Source of the DNA: Undaria pinnatifida
Taxonomy: Eukaryota > Sar > Phaeophyceae > Laminariales > Alariaceae
DNA length: 64,000 bases
Assembly (NCBI GenBank): GCA_012845835.1
Contig: JABAKD010000026.1
Span: forward strand, 3,364,199 to 3,428,198
Direction of reading: 5' to 3'
Shown here: positions 53,960 to 63,474 of the stretch, in pieces
Layout of the letters: each line of letters begins with the position of its first letter
Numbering within the stretch: the first letter of the stretch is position 1
Translations under genes and position numbers: made by a program
The notes under the pieces: generated by a model
Seen by the model: only the letters and a program-made list of their open reading frames with translations
The model's database searches: none
What the model was told of the DNA's origin: nothing

Positions 53960-56900
53960 GTACTGTGTGACACGCCGTACATTTGGTTTTTATACTAGGC
54001 GTGTTAGAAATACACTTCGGCAGTGAGATCGAGGATTTCGTCGAAAGTCTTTTTTTGCAAGTGTTGTGTGATAGTTCGATCTGGTTTGCTGCGTTTGGTG
54101 TGTAGACTCGCGCTGTCAGTGCCACTGTTGGGTAGTTTGGGGTTGCCAACGCTACTGCATCACTGGCGGACCAAGTTCTCTAACGTCGATCTTGAGACCA
54201 ACGTCAGGATTGAGAACAGATACGTACGTATCGTATGTGCGAATAAATTAACCTCTACTTACAATTACATTATTTGGTGTTCGGTACGTGGGAACGTCAG
54301 CCCGGTGTTTTTGTTTTGCCTGCTGCGCCCCCCCCGTCCCCCGCCCCCACCCTCTATGTCCTTGCCCTTGCCCTTGCATCCCTTCTTCCCAAAGGTGACG
54401 GTGTCGTTTCCTGAAACATCTGCTTGATCCTTGCTCAACCACGCTTCGCACCCTTAATGTTGTTTTTTTCTGACAGCCACGGGAAGATAAGGCGGCGGCT
54501 CTCTCGGGTTTACTCGACGCCCACCTAGGAAAGGCTATCCTTCGCGCTAGAAGTCGAGGCGTCTCCTTTCTTTGGCTGGACAGCGCCGCGAGTGGCTTTG
54601 ATGGCAGCCGTAGAGGGGAGGGTCCGGGCTCGTCCCGGGGCGGGGATGGGGCGTATTTACATCGATGCTTGGCTGCGGCTGGTGGGCCTAGCGTTCTCCA
54701 CTGGAGACGAGTCGTGGAGAGCACTTGTTTGATTCCTCCTTCCGCTGCTCTTGGGAGGCATTTTATTGGAATGGGTGATCGATGGAAATCCGCAGGAGTT
54801 GGCGAAGACGGGGGCGGTGTTTCTCGACGAGGGCACGGGGTTGCGGTGCCCGTCGCCCTTAACCGTCGAGGAACTGTCGATGTCCATCTTCGAGCCTCAG
54901 CATTATCAGACTCGGACCGTAGGGGCGGTTCAGATGTCACCGCTTTGGAAGAGTCCGCGCTAAGGCCGCGTGCAACGGAATCCCCAGCGCTTATAACACC
55001 TTGGCGGTTAATGGGGACGATACCGATCGACGAGATTTGGCCTTCGTGCTTAGCGGAGCAAAGCTGGGGGGCGGCGACCGTATTACGAGCAGAGAACGAC
55101 GGCGTTATCCTTGGGGTTGGCGCAAAGGTTTGGCGGGGGTTTCTGGAAGGATTGATGGAACGTAACATGGCCGCGGTGATGGCCCTTCCCCGAGATCTCT
55201 TCGGGACAGTCAGTCCCGGCCTGAGTTGCGGTGACCCCCAGCAAGAGGGGGATGTCTCTCGGGCTTTGGCGGTCGCTCTGCTGGTGCCAGTGAGCAGAGG
55301 CTGCGCTGTGGGCTTTAGCGTGGGAGGAAGCGGAGCTGACGTCGGAGATAACGCTGGTGAGGTATCGCGGACGGAGGCGCTTTTGCAACCGGCGGCGGCG
55401 GTATCTCGACACGCGGGACTAGCCCGACACGCGGCACAGGCGTCGGTCGAGGATTCATCTTCTGTTGAACAGAGCCAGCTTCCTGGCGGTGCGTGTCCAC
55501 TGACGGCCGGTGTGTGCGATGGTAAGCGGCGATCAGAGTTGATGCTGCAGAGGAGGGGAGCCGAGGTGGATCTCGCGATGCAAGAGGCGTCCCTCGCCAG
55601 GCGGAGACGGCGGCAGGGGAGGATTATCTCGGGGCAGGGCGTACGAGCTATGCGTGGCGCGGGCTCGTCTATCGCCGGCGCGGTAGAACGAGGGGCGGAG
55701 GCATCTGGTGTGCACTCGGCGTCCCTCTCTCCTCGCGATTCCGGCTCTCTCTCCTTCACGGCTGAAGGTACTAGTGGAGACCGAGTGGCTTGTAACGCTC
55801 GGCAGTGGCGGCTAGAGATGGCTTCTGAAGCGTCGAATGACTCCGGCAGCTTACGAGGGTATCGCTTGTTCGACACTCCTGCTGGGGGCACGGAAGATGA
55901 CGACCGGACGTCCTCAACGGAGTCCAGTTCCGGACCTCGACGAGCACTGCAGCAAGCGCTAGAAGACTTGTCGTCCCGTTCCTCCTTACCCGGGGCAGAC
56001 GCTGACTCCTCATCATCACCCAAGGCGGGGGAAGGCAAGGGGGAAAGCGCGTGGGTCGCGGGGGCGGTAGGGCACCGACTGGTCGATGTCGATGCTGGCT
56101 CGGTGGGCGGGGGAAGCCGGAGGCAAGGTGGAGTGACCTTCCTGACGACCGGCGAAGCAGACGAAGAGGCCGCGGTTTTTTCGGAGGAGGTTGATAGCGC
56201 CCCCGCCCAGCTCCCGCTGTCGTTCATGCCAGAGCCGGCGCTGGCTTGTTTACCGGGGGCATCGCTCCCCGCGGAGCTTGTTGCGCTTGCTGAACGCTGC
56301 GCCCGTAGCAACCAAGCCTCGGCCGCGGCCTCGGATACGGCCGCCGCTGCTCGTCGCTCCCGCGACCGAATGCGGTCGCCTATGAACCCGTCGGTAAAAG
56401 CTCCGGGAAGCTTAGCGTCACCGCCGCGCGTGAGGGCACGTCGAAGGTTTATCGACGCCGTGCGAGCGTTGGAGGGAGGGGTACCGGCAGGCTGCCCTGA
56501 CACCGGTCCACGAGCGGCGAAGGACGCCTTTGCCGGAGACGGGATTGCGCCGGACGCGGGAGGTCGGGTGGAGACAGAGGTAGTGGGAGAACAGCCCCCA
56601 TCGGAGGGGACTCAACACGGAAAGGAGGCGTGCTCGGTTGGGGCGGATGGTGGCGGAAAATCGGGTGGAGTTTCGGGGTTCGGGGATCGTGTGCGCGAGG
56701 GGATTGCTGGACTGCTTCGGCAGTACCATGAGGTGGTGGCGAGCGGGCAGAGGTCGCCTGTCGATTTTGTGGTTCGTGCTGTGCCGCAGGTGAGTCGGGG
56801 TGCCAGGTTAGGGCTGCCGTCGTCGCTTGCTATGCACGTGCAGTTCTGTGTCCCTGGAAGGCATGAGAGACCCAGGCCTTACAGCGTTGTCGCAATTAGT

Positions 56901-57942
56901 CCAGGAAGTCTATAGGTAGCGTGGCAACTGACTCACGAGGTCACCCCGCGACCTGCACGTAGACCAAAACGAGCTGGACATGTGTACAGGTCAAGACACT
57001 CCATACCTGGCAAGAAACAGGGTATTAATAGTAAGAGAGGCAGGCTGATGGTTACAGGAATACATCAAAATCAGGAGCTGATATCCTGAAACTGATGCAG
57101 AATGCACCTTCTCTGAAACCTAGCCTCGGTTTTAATAGTTCTGTTTCTTATATTTGGTGGCCAGTACTGCATGACGCGAACCCCATGTATGCACCAATAC
57201 TGCTGTCGATGCCATTTTCTCTTGGGCTGTGTACCGATACTTTAGATGCCTCACGCTCCAACCGTGGTGTATCGAACCCTGTTTTGTGCACTTTTGTTTG
57301 CATGTCTGTGCCCACATCTGTGCGCAGACTGCTGTTTATTTGGTTTGTTGTTGGTTGTATCCCTGTGGCTGTGCACGGATGGTCGATTCACTTGCTTTGG
57401 CTCGCTGTGGAGTTGATGCTGGTGACGCTTCATCCGTCGTCCAATATGTTCACATTAGGCCATGCCACGATTGGCTTTTTTTTGCCTGTTTTGTCACCAC
57501 CGACTAGATATCAAAGAGAATGTGCCTATCATAATGTGATGACACATTTTCATCATCGTTGTCGGTACCCCCCACCCCCGCTACTGCGTTGCTACCTTGC
57601 CATGGCATGATACGGTGCTGCAGACCCCCCTCCTTATTTTCTTGCTACTGCCTTCTGCCTCTGTTATGCAGGCGATCCGTGACATGGCGAAGGGCGACGC
57701 GTACCCCGTGGCCGTTGCCGAAGAAACCGCTGACGATCGACACGCGAGAGCGGCACAGGTGTTGGCGGCTGTTGTGAGCGGCCTAACGTCTACCCCCAAG
57801 GAGCTTAGCGCCAAGCACAGGTCCAACAGGGGTTCTGTCCCAGGCCCAGCGAAGGCGGGAGTCGAGGTGGCGACCGGCGCAGCCAGCCCTGCCATACAGA
57901 AGATCCGCGACTACCAGCTACAGGTGCTGTTTTTCAGTAACA

Positions 57943-57975
<33 letters not shown>

Positions 57976-60900
57976 ACAGTGGTAGTAACAGTGGTAGTAG
58001 TAGTAGCAGCAGTAGCAGCAGTAGTAGTAGCAGTAGCAATAGCAAAAGCGATGTCAGTAGCTGTGGCAATAGCAGTAGCAGTAGCAGTAGCAAAAGCAGT
58101 AGCAGCAGGGCATCTGACGTGCAGCACGCGGTGTCACGAGTGGAAAGTGTCCAGATGTTCAATCACTCCCAGCGCTAAGACACGGTGCGTCGATGGCCTC
58201 AGCTGCCACTACCTTCGCGGTTTAAATATAATTCAATTAGATTTTGGTTTCAGCTTGCTTTCTACTTCGTTCGATCAGTGGCGTTGCCTAGCATTGCTTC
58301 ATATGGACCGTTTTTGTTTTTGAATTGTTTGAATTAGACACGTGCGACGACAGGGGTACGGGTGTTTTTCCGCCAACGTGACCCCTCGACTGAGGACCTA
58401 CCCAAAAGCAACCCACTAACAACCCACTAACAACCCGATAACGGATGTCTAAACCCGATAACGGATGTCTTAACCCGATAACGGATGCCTTAACCCGATA
58501 ACGGAGGCCTTAACTCAATAACGGATGTCTTTTTCTTTTTCTTTTGCGTTATTGTTCGTGGTATACCTACTGTTCTTGGTATGCCTACCGGTAGGCATGC
58601 AGTTTGATTTTTTGTCGAGGCCAGCTTTTGGGTGCGGTATGTATTTATGTTATTTTTGGGGGGTGCGGAAATGAAGGGCGCGTGCCACGATCGGGTTGTT
58701 TTACGAGTCGCGCTTTTCGGCGATTTTGTTTTTGGAAGGACGGGGCTCCTTGACCTTAACTCCAACTAATCCTTATTAACGCCATTGTTAACGTCATTGT
58801 TAACGTCATTGTTGACGTCATTGTTAACGTCATTGTTAACGTCATTGTTAACGTCATTGTTAACGTCATTGTTAACGTCATTGTTAACGTCATTGTTAAC
58901 GTCATTGTTAACGTCATTGTTAACGTCATTGTTAACGTCATTGTTAACGTCATTGTTAACGTCATTGTTAACGTCATTGTTAACGTCATTGTTAACGCCG
59001 TTGTTAACGTCATTGTTAACGTCATTGTTGACGTCGTTGTTAACGTCATTGTTAACGTCATTGTTAACGTCATTGTTAACGTCGTTGTTAACGTCATTGT
59101 TAACGTCATTACAGTATTGTTTTTGCAAGACGACTTTTTTTATCCTTAGGCCATGGGTTTTCTCGTCGGATTGCGCTTTCAGTTTATTAATATTGTAGTC
59201 AAGATCACTTCTTGCCCTAGAGGGTTATCATAGTATTACAGTATTTATAGTATTTATAATATTATAGTATTTATAGTATTATACTATGTATAGCATTATA
59301 GTATTATATTATTAATGTGTTATTATAGTGTTGTATTATTATAGTGTTATCATTAACGTGTTATCGTAGTGTTATTATAGAGTTATTATAGGGTAGGGTA
59401 GGGTATAGAGTAGAGTAGTATGTCAAGCGAGGAGCCTCATGACTCAAATGGTGTAGACTAGTTTAGTCTACCATACCATACCATACCATACCATACCTAT
59501 TAATAGTGTCTCACGAAAAAATTCGTGCACCCGTACCGCACTATATATATAGATCTATATTAATATTAATAGTAGCATACGTCAATACTGCATGCATGTA
59601 CGTTTTATGTTTACTGTAGTGTTTATTATATTTTTTCAACAGGTAGTATTTGCTGATGCGACTTTTTGTGTTGGCCCATCCCCCTCCCTTTGCAGGCGTT
59701 GCTCCTGTGCCAGGTCCACGCACTCGCCATGGACCTCCCGGAAGAAGCGCCTGCCTCCCTCGCTGCGTTTTCCGCCCTTGCCACTAGTGGGACAGAAACA
59801 ACACACGGAACACACGGCGATGGCGGTGAAAAAAACAGCAAAAACAAGAAGGGAAAAGGCAAAGGCAAGGGGAAACGACGGTCGCGCAAGGGGAGCAGGG
59901 TAGAGGAGAGTTCCGCACCTGTACGGCCGTCTGATCCGCTCCCGGATTGTCGGCGGACACGACTCGTGGATTACTTGCAGCCCATTTCTACGATGCTAGA
60001 TGCTTGCACGGTGACCACCACGGTGGCTTCCACCAACGATGATGGCGAATCGAACGGCGGCGGCACGAGCGCGTTCCAATCTCGCGCGTACGATGGTACA
60101 TTGACGGATTTCTTGGGGCTTGCGCTTGTGGAGCACTTTGCGTCGAGGCTTCCGCTTACGTTGGCTGCGCTCTTTGAGGACTTTGAGTGTCACCCTCCGA
60201 AGAAATTAGCCGCTGCGTTGGACGATACACTGACGACCGACGGTGGGATGGCTGCGGACAAAGCAGGCGCGGCTTCTAAGGGCGTGGGGTCGGAGCCTTC
60301 TAAGGGGAACAGTGCTGGAATGGAGGGTGCTTCGCGTGCTGTCGAAGATCCTTCCAAAGCAGGTAAAGCGTTTTTTGGGGTCGATCGTATCTTGCAACGG
60401 GCACGCTATGTTAACCCTTCAAAAACTGGTGCACGTTTTTGGGGACTTGTAACTGGGAATTTGAGTAGGGTAAACTTAGTCGTTCTGGACAGTTAACTTC
60501 AATTTTTTAGGTTTTCGAGAGTGTCGCTTGTTGTATGTCGTTAAAAATAGTCGATAAAATGTTTTGAGACTCGCGAAATTTGTATCAATAGCCACAGAAG
60601 AGGTTTTGCGAGCTGCGGTTGAGAGTTTGGGCAGTTTTTTATCGTGTCAGCCGCATGTCGCCTTCGCCCCCCCCCCCCCCCCCCCCCCCAAGCAATGCCT
60701 GCCCTGTCAGTGAAAACCCGACGTGCCCAGTCCCGGCTTTGTGGGGATGCGAGGGTCTAATAGCTACTATTAGCTATCGTCTAAAAACTACGGCCATGCG
60801 TGATAGTGAGTACACTGCCCCCTCCCCCCCGATGGTGCGCTCTCGGCGTGGACAGGAAGCGGAAGTGTAAATGAGCCTTCTACCGGCGCAAACCCGAGGT

Positions 60901-63474
60901 CAGCCTCAACAGCTGGTATCCTGCTGTCGGACCGAACGGCGATGTCCCACAACCACTTCAAGATGTCGGGCGTTCTCAACGGGTTCCGAGAGGTGGGGAG
61001 AGCGCGGTTCTCGTCTGGAGGATGTAGCCCAGCGGGACGGGACTCTGTTACCAATTGGTGTTTTTGGTAGTGATCTCCAAATTCTGCCTTTCTGGCCTTG
61101 CGGGTCTTATCCCCGCAAGTGATCTATTTTTAACTTTTTGGGGCCCATTTGTATCAACCAAAAACACGAGCAAGTGCGATGGAACCAACCCTCTACGAAG
61201 AGCGCGCAGTATGTACCAGCGTATCAGCATGGCAGCATGCTGTGCGCATGTCACATACGAAGTATTTCCTAACGTGGCGCTTCGGACGCATCCCCTATTC
61301 CCTACCCTACCACCAAGCCCGGACTGTTTCTTGAGGCCGATGCTGTAATCGTATTAATACCTACCAGGTACGCTTTAGTTCCACATTTTTTTTGGATTAA
61401 AGTCCTTTGAGGATAAACCATTAAGAGCTGGATGAGTGTGTGTGTGTTTTTTTTACCAAGGGTTTGATACATGATGTGTGAATGGGGTTTGGTACAGACG
61501 CGCTGAGATATGACGATGCCTGCATGCATCCTCGTCCGTGTTCTGCACGTTTTTCACCAGGGACAAGTCTAATGTATGGGTGGGATGTGAAAAAATCGCG
61601 CTAATATATCGCGATGGCTGTATGTGTCCCTTGTCTTCGTCCATGTACTGCGCGTGTTGACGCGTGTTGACGCGTGTTGACGCATGTTGACGCATGTTGA
61701 CGTGTTACGATCCAGGTGAAGATCAAGGCTCACGTTAAATCAAGTGGACTTCGTCCGAGCGGTTTTGGCGCGGGATTGGGCGACAATCAGGGAGGGCTTC
61801 AAGCGAACGGGAGTAAGCACCTTGGAGAGAAGGGGGGTTGGCGGACCAGCAATGAGGGTCAGGGTGGACGAAACGCGCGATCACGAGCGACGAGAGACTC
61901 CAAACCAGCAGCAGGTATATACGATGGTGCAATGGCGTCCCCAATACTGCTCGAGATATTTATTACGAGCGAATACGAGTTTCTCGTTTTGACAGCACCA
62001 TGAAATAGGGACCCCTGCGGAGTTGCCTGAAGCGTCCGCCGACCGATCCACCAACGCACACAAGTTGGCCACAGTTACAAATGGTCTGCTGCGCGAGTTC
62101 CCGGTGACAGCTGTATACTATCTTATACCAGGTACCTGGTAATAGTTTCCCCTTGCCCTTTCTGCGTGTTGCTCTTTGAGAAAGGGGTTTGTCGTTACCT
62201 TGTCTAACGTTGGTTCTGCTTGCGTGAAAGGCTCCGAGGTGTGCTTCATAGTTGGTATACCGCTCGCTGGTGTTGACATCGAACGAAGATATAGCGTGCT
62301 GCTGAAACAGTGCCTGATTACATACGCGCGCGGCACGGTAGTGTAGGGCGATATCCCGAGTTAGTTTTTTTATTGGCCGGAGCCCACGCAATCGTTGAGC
62401 AGTGGAGCGCCGAAATACTGAAATAGCGTCAGGGGCACGGTAGTGTAGGGCGATATCCCGACTTAGTTTCTTTATTGGCCGGAGTCCACGCAATCGTTGA
62501 GCAGTGGAGCGCCGAAATACTGAAATAACGTCAGGGGAAGCTTCGGTTGTGCCATTTTACTGACAACACAATGCACACCGACGCACGCAACTTGGCGACT
62601 GTTCGAAAGGTCCTGCAGCGCGCGCTTCTACCGACAGCTATGCAGTATGCTGTCTTTTAGTAGTCTGTGTTGAAGGGCGACTTGAACCGTGAATGCGTCA
62701 TCCTCCTGACCCCTTCCCCGCCCCGGCCCCCGTTGCTGCGAAGCAGGAAGTGCCAAGGCTCAGCCACCACCGCCAGCTACCGAGGGCTCGCCAGCGCCCA
62801 GAATTCGCCAATCCCCCCGACTCCAACGCCAACGACGAAGCGGTGCCCTCGACGAGGACAAGGTCGCCGACTCGGTCGAGGTTAATGGCGAAGCGGGGAG
62901 CAAGAGACCGCCGCCGCCGCCGCCGGGCTCAAGCGCGACTGTTGCCCCAGCTCCGAAACGCCGCCAGGTGGGAAACTCCAACGGTGGCATGCGGAAACCT
63001 CGCGCGGCCGCCTCCTCCGTGTTTGTCGGAGAAACACCCCAAAAGGGGTCCAGCGGCGGCGGTGGTGGTGGTTCCGCGCAGACAAGACGACGCCGGGGCC
63101 GGTCGGGACGAACCCCGCAAGACGAAGACCCGGAGTTAAAGCCTGCTCCGCCTGCGGGGGCGCTAGCTACCACCAAGGCTTCACAGGTCTTGCCGGGGGG
63201 ACGCCACGTCCCTGGCAGTCCAGCCATGAGTGCAGTGGGGTCTCCGAGTACTGGCCGGACGGGGCGGAGGCGGGCCGCTATGGGTCCCGTAAGCCCGGAG
63301 AATTTGTTCGTGGCAGAGTCGCCCGGAGGTTCGTTTGGCTCCCGAAGTGGACGGAGGACGTGGGCTACAAGCGACTTGGCGGGGGTCGGGGGCGGGATAG
63401 GCCGACATCTTATGACGGAGGGGGCTAGCCCCGCTCGACCGCGACGTGCCACGGTGCCGGACACGCCGGCCTAG
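49889..63474 (+). CDS. TICRR: Treslin/TICRR-like (Sld3-type) replication initiation factor
   Basis: Treslin loads CDC45 on the MCM helicase at origins after CDK phosphorylation and binds TopBP1. Exons: 49889-50373, 51873-52065, 53804-53959, 54477-56789, 57672-57923, 59696-60362, 60856-61057, 61728-61914, 62758-63474. They total 5172 nt, 1723 residues plus TAG, in phase as drawn. Evidence, in the order known for TICRR: an N-terminal VLILIDVAQ strand then SLSVLRVLTQLCLS and FFDSR; a VSFLWLD strand; YHEVVASG; the conserved IRDYQLQALL block; TDFLGLALVEHF; LPLTLAALFEDFECHPPKKL; NHFKMSGVLNGFREV. The identity is strong in the Sld3/Treslin domain. The ATG at 49889 opens the first domain and has no upstream in-frame competitor. 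The last three exons have weaker acceptors. Confidence 0.82.
50374..51872. other. Treslin intron 1
   Basis: There is no coding exon and no clear dispersed repeat of the families seen elsewhere. Small tracts only: GTTTTT hexamers (51283-51325) and a CA run (51546-51560). Confidence 0.6.
52120..52390 (+). repeat. Family E copy in Treslin intron
   Basis: GGGGCTCATTTCCAGGCCCG, GTCCGACGGCTGGAAGTTTC and CCAACGCACACAATTGACGA. It is located 55 bp after the donor of exon 51873-52065. Confidence 0.82.
52520..52575 (+). repeat. GGTA tetranucleotide run
   Basis: About ten TAGG/GTAG units with one variant, in a Treslin intron. Confidence 0.9.
52921..52936 (+). repeat. Short interstitial telomere-like TTAGGG run
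   Basis: TTAGGGTTAGGGTTAG, two and two-thirds units. TTAGGG is the telomere repeat of brown algae and of many other eukaryotes, so this is only a weak taxonomic hint. Confidence 0.6.
54477..56789 (+). CDS. TICRR: Treslin large central exon
   Basis: A 2313-bp open exon from CAG 54476 to donor GTGAGT at 56790. It opens with LLDAHLGKAILRARSRGVSF and LWLDS, equivalent to the VMEKLLPKRV...ITFYWVD region. It later has IPIDEIWPSCLAEQSWGAA, VWRGFLEGLMERN and ALAVALLVPVSRG. The 3' half is Ser/Gly/Arg/Glu-rich and probably disordered. It ends with LLRQYHEVVASGQ and VDFVVRAVP, the entry to the Sld3/Treslin domain. Between about 54690 and 54963 a different frame looks more protein-like than the one drawn (see findings), so one or two very small introns or an indel may be hidden there. 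The same stretch is open for 751 codons on the minus strand, a GC-bias shadow. Confidence 0.78.
57007..57150 (+). mobile_element. MITE-like element, second copy (family H)
   Basis: Shares the AAGAAACAGGGTATTAA end, the GGCAGGCTGATGGTTACAG-like interior and the CTGTTTCTTA end with 21198-21340. It lies in the Treslin intron 56790-57671. Confidence 0.6.
57672..60362 (+). CDS. TICRR: Treslin Sld3/Treslin-domain exons
   Basis: Exons 57672-57923 and 59696-60362. The junction reads IRDYQLQ then ALLLCQVHALAMD, equivalent to VRECQLQVFLRLEMCL of TICRR. A Lys/Gly-rich loop (KGKGKGKGKRRSRK) follows, then TLTDFLGLALVEHFASRLPL and TLAALFEDFECHPPKKLAAA. These equal AYLAEFLEEILRLYIDSIP and LGNLYNSLGFVIPQKLAG. 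This is the most conserved block in the family and the Cdc45-interacting region of Sld3. The exon ends after one base of a codon at 60362, and the next exon at 60856 supplies two. Confidence 0.84.
57944..58112 (+). repeat. GTA/AGC trinucleotide tract beside a Treslin donor
   Basis: GTAGTAGTA units with AGCAGT variants start about 20 bp after the donor at 57924. The tract reads as poly-Ser in one frame, but that frame lies after the splice site. Confidence 0.9.
58420..58535 (+). repeat. 20-bp repeat, unit AACCCGATAACGGATGTCTT
   Basis: About five copies with small changes, preceded by CAACCCACTAA repeats. It lies in the Treslin intron 57924-59695. Confidence 0.88.
58776..59113 (+). repeat. 12-bp minisatellite, unit GTTAACGTCATT
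   Basis: About 28 copies. Because 12 is a multiple of three, frames on both strands stay open as perfect 4-residue repeats (LTSL on plus, VNND or MTLT on minus). No start context or splice logic supports coding. Confidence 0.95.
60669..60690 (+). repeat. Poly-C tract
   Basis: A run of about 22 C. It abuts a family A fragment at 60693, as several family A copies abut C or G runs (15885-16050, 42515, 815-880). Confidence 0.9.
60693..60830 (+). repeat. Family A partial copy
   Basis: Contains CAGTGAAAACCCGACGTGCC, GGGGATGCGAGGGTCTAATA and ACTACGGCCATGCGTGATAG, directly after a poly-C tract. Confidence 0.82.
60856..63474 (+). CDS. TICRR: Treslin C-terminal exons
   Basis: Exons 60856-61057, 61728-61914 and 62758-63474. 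The first encodes NHFKMSGVLNGFREV, equivalent to RHKSIAEVSQNLRQIEIPK. The second encodes VDFVRAVLARDW and RRETPNQQ. The third is Pro/Arg/Ser-rich, with VFVGETPQKG and ends VPDTPA then TAG 63472-63474. Repeated TP motifs in basic surroundings fit CDK sites, which in this family mediate TopBP1 binding. The acceptor at 61727 (AAG) is weak. For the last exon, 62758 (AAG) or 62764 (CAG) both keep phase. Confidence 0.62.
61662..61705 (+). repeat. 10-bp repeat, unit GTGTTGACGC
   Basis: Five copies just upstream of Treslin exon 61728-61914. Confidence 0.88.
62045..62150 (+). repeat. Family E partial copy
   Basis: CCAACGCACACAAGTTGGCC, GCTGCGCGAGTTCCCGGTGA and TATACCAGG. A second one at 62565-62660 has GACGCACGCAACTTGGCGAC. 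Confidence 0.75.
62332..62538 (+). repeat. 102-bp tandem duplication
   Basis: GGCACGGTAGTGTAGGGCGA begins at 62332 and again at 62434. Both units run to CGCCGAAATACTGAAATA with only a few differences. It lies in the last Treslin intron. Confidence 0.92.

Noticed and set aside
54248-56503. 751-codon open frame on the minus strand
   Set aside because: It is the antisense shadow of the GC-rich Treslin central exon. The plus strand matches Treslin and the minus frame is Pro/Ser/Arg-rich without any recognisable domain.
57930-58130. Poly-Ser extension of the Treslin exon ending at 57923
   Set aside because: The donor CAG/GTGCTG at 57923 joins IRDYQLQ in phase to ALLLCQV at 59696, which matches the conserved Treslin block. 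The Ser run is intronic trinucleotide repeat.
58756-59198. Open frames of LTSL, VNND and MTLT repeats on both strands
   Set aside because: They come from the 12-bp satellite. Both strands are equally open, and it lies within a Treslin intron.
60788-61054. Protein-like minus-strand frame
   Set aside because: It is antisense to the Treslin exon 60856-61057, which fits phase and family. No independent start or splice logic supports it.
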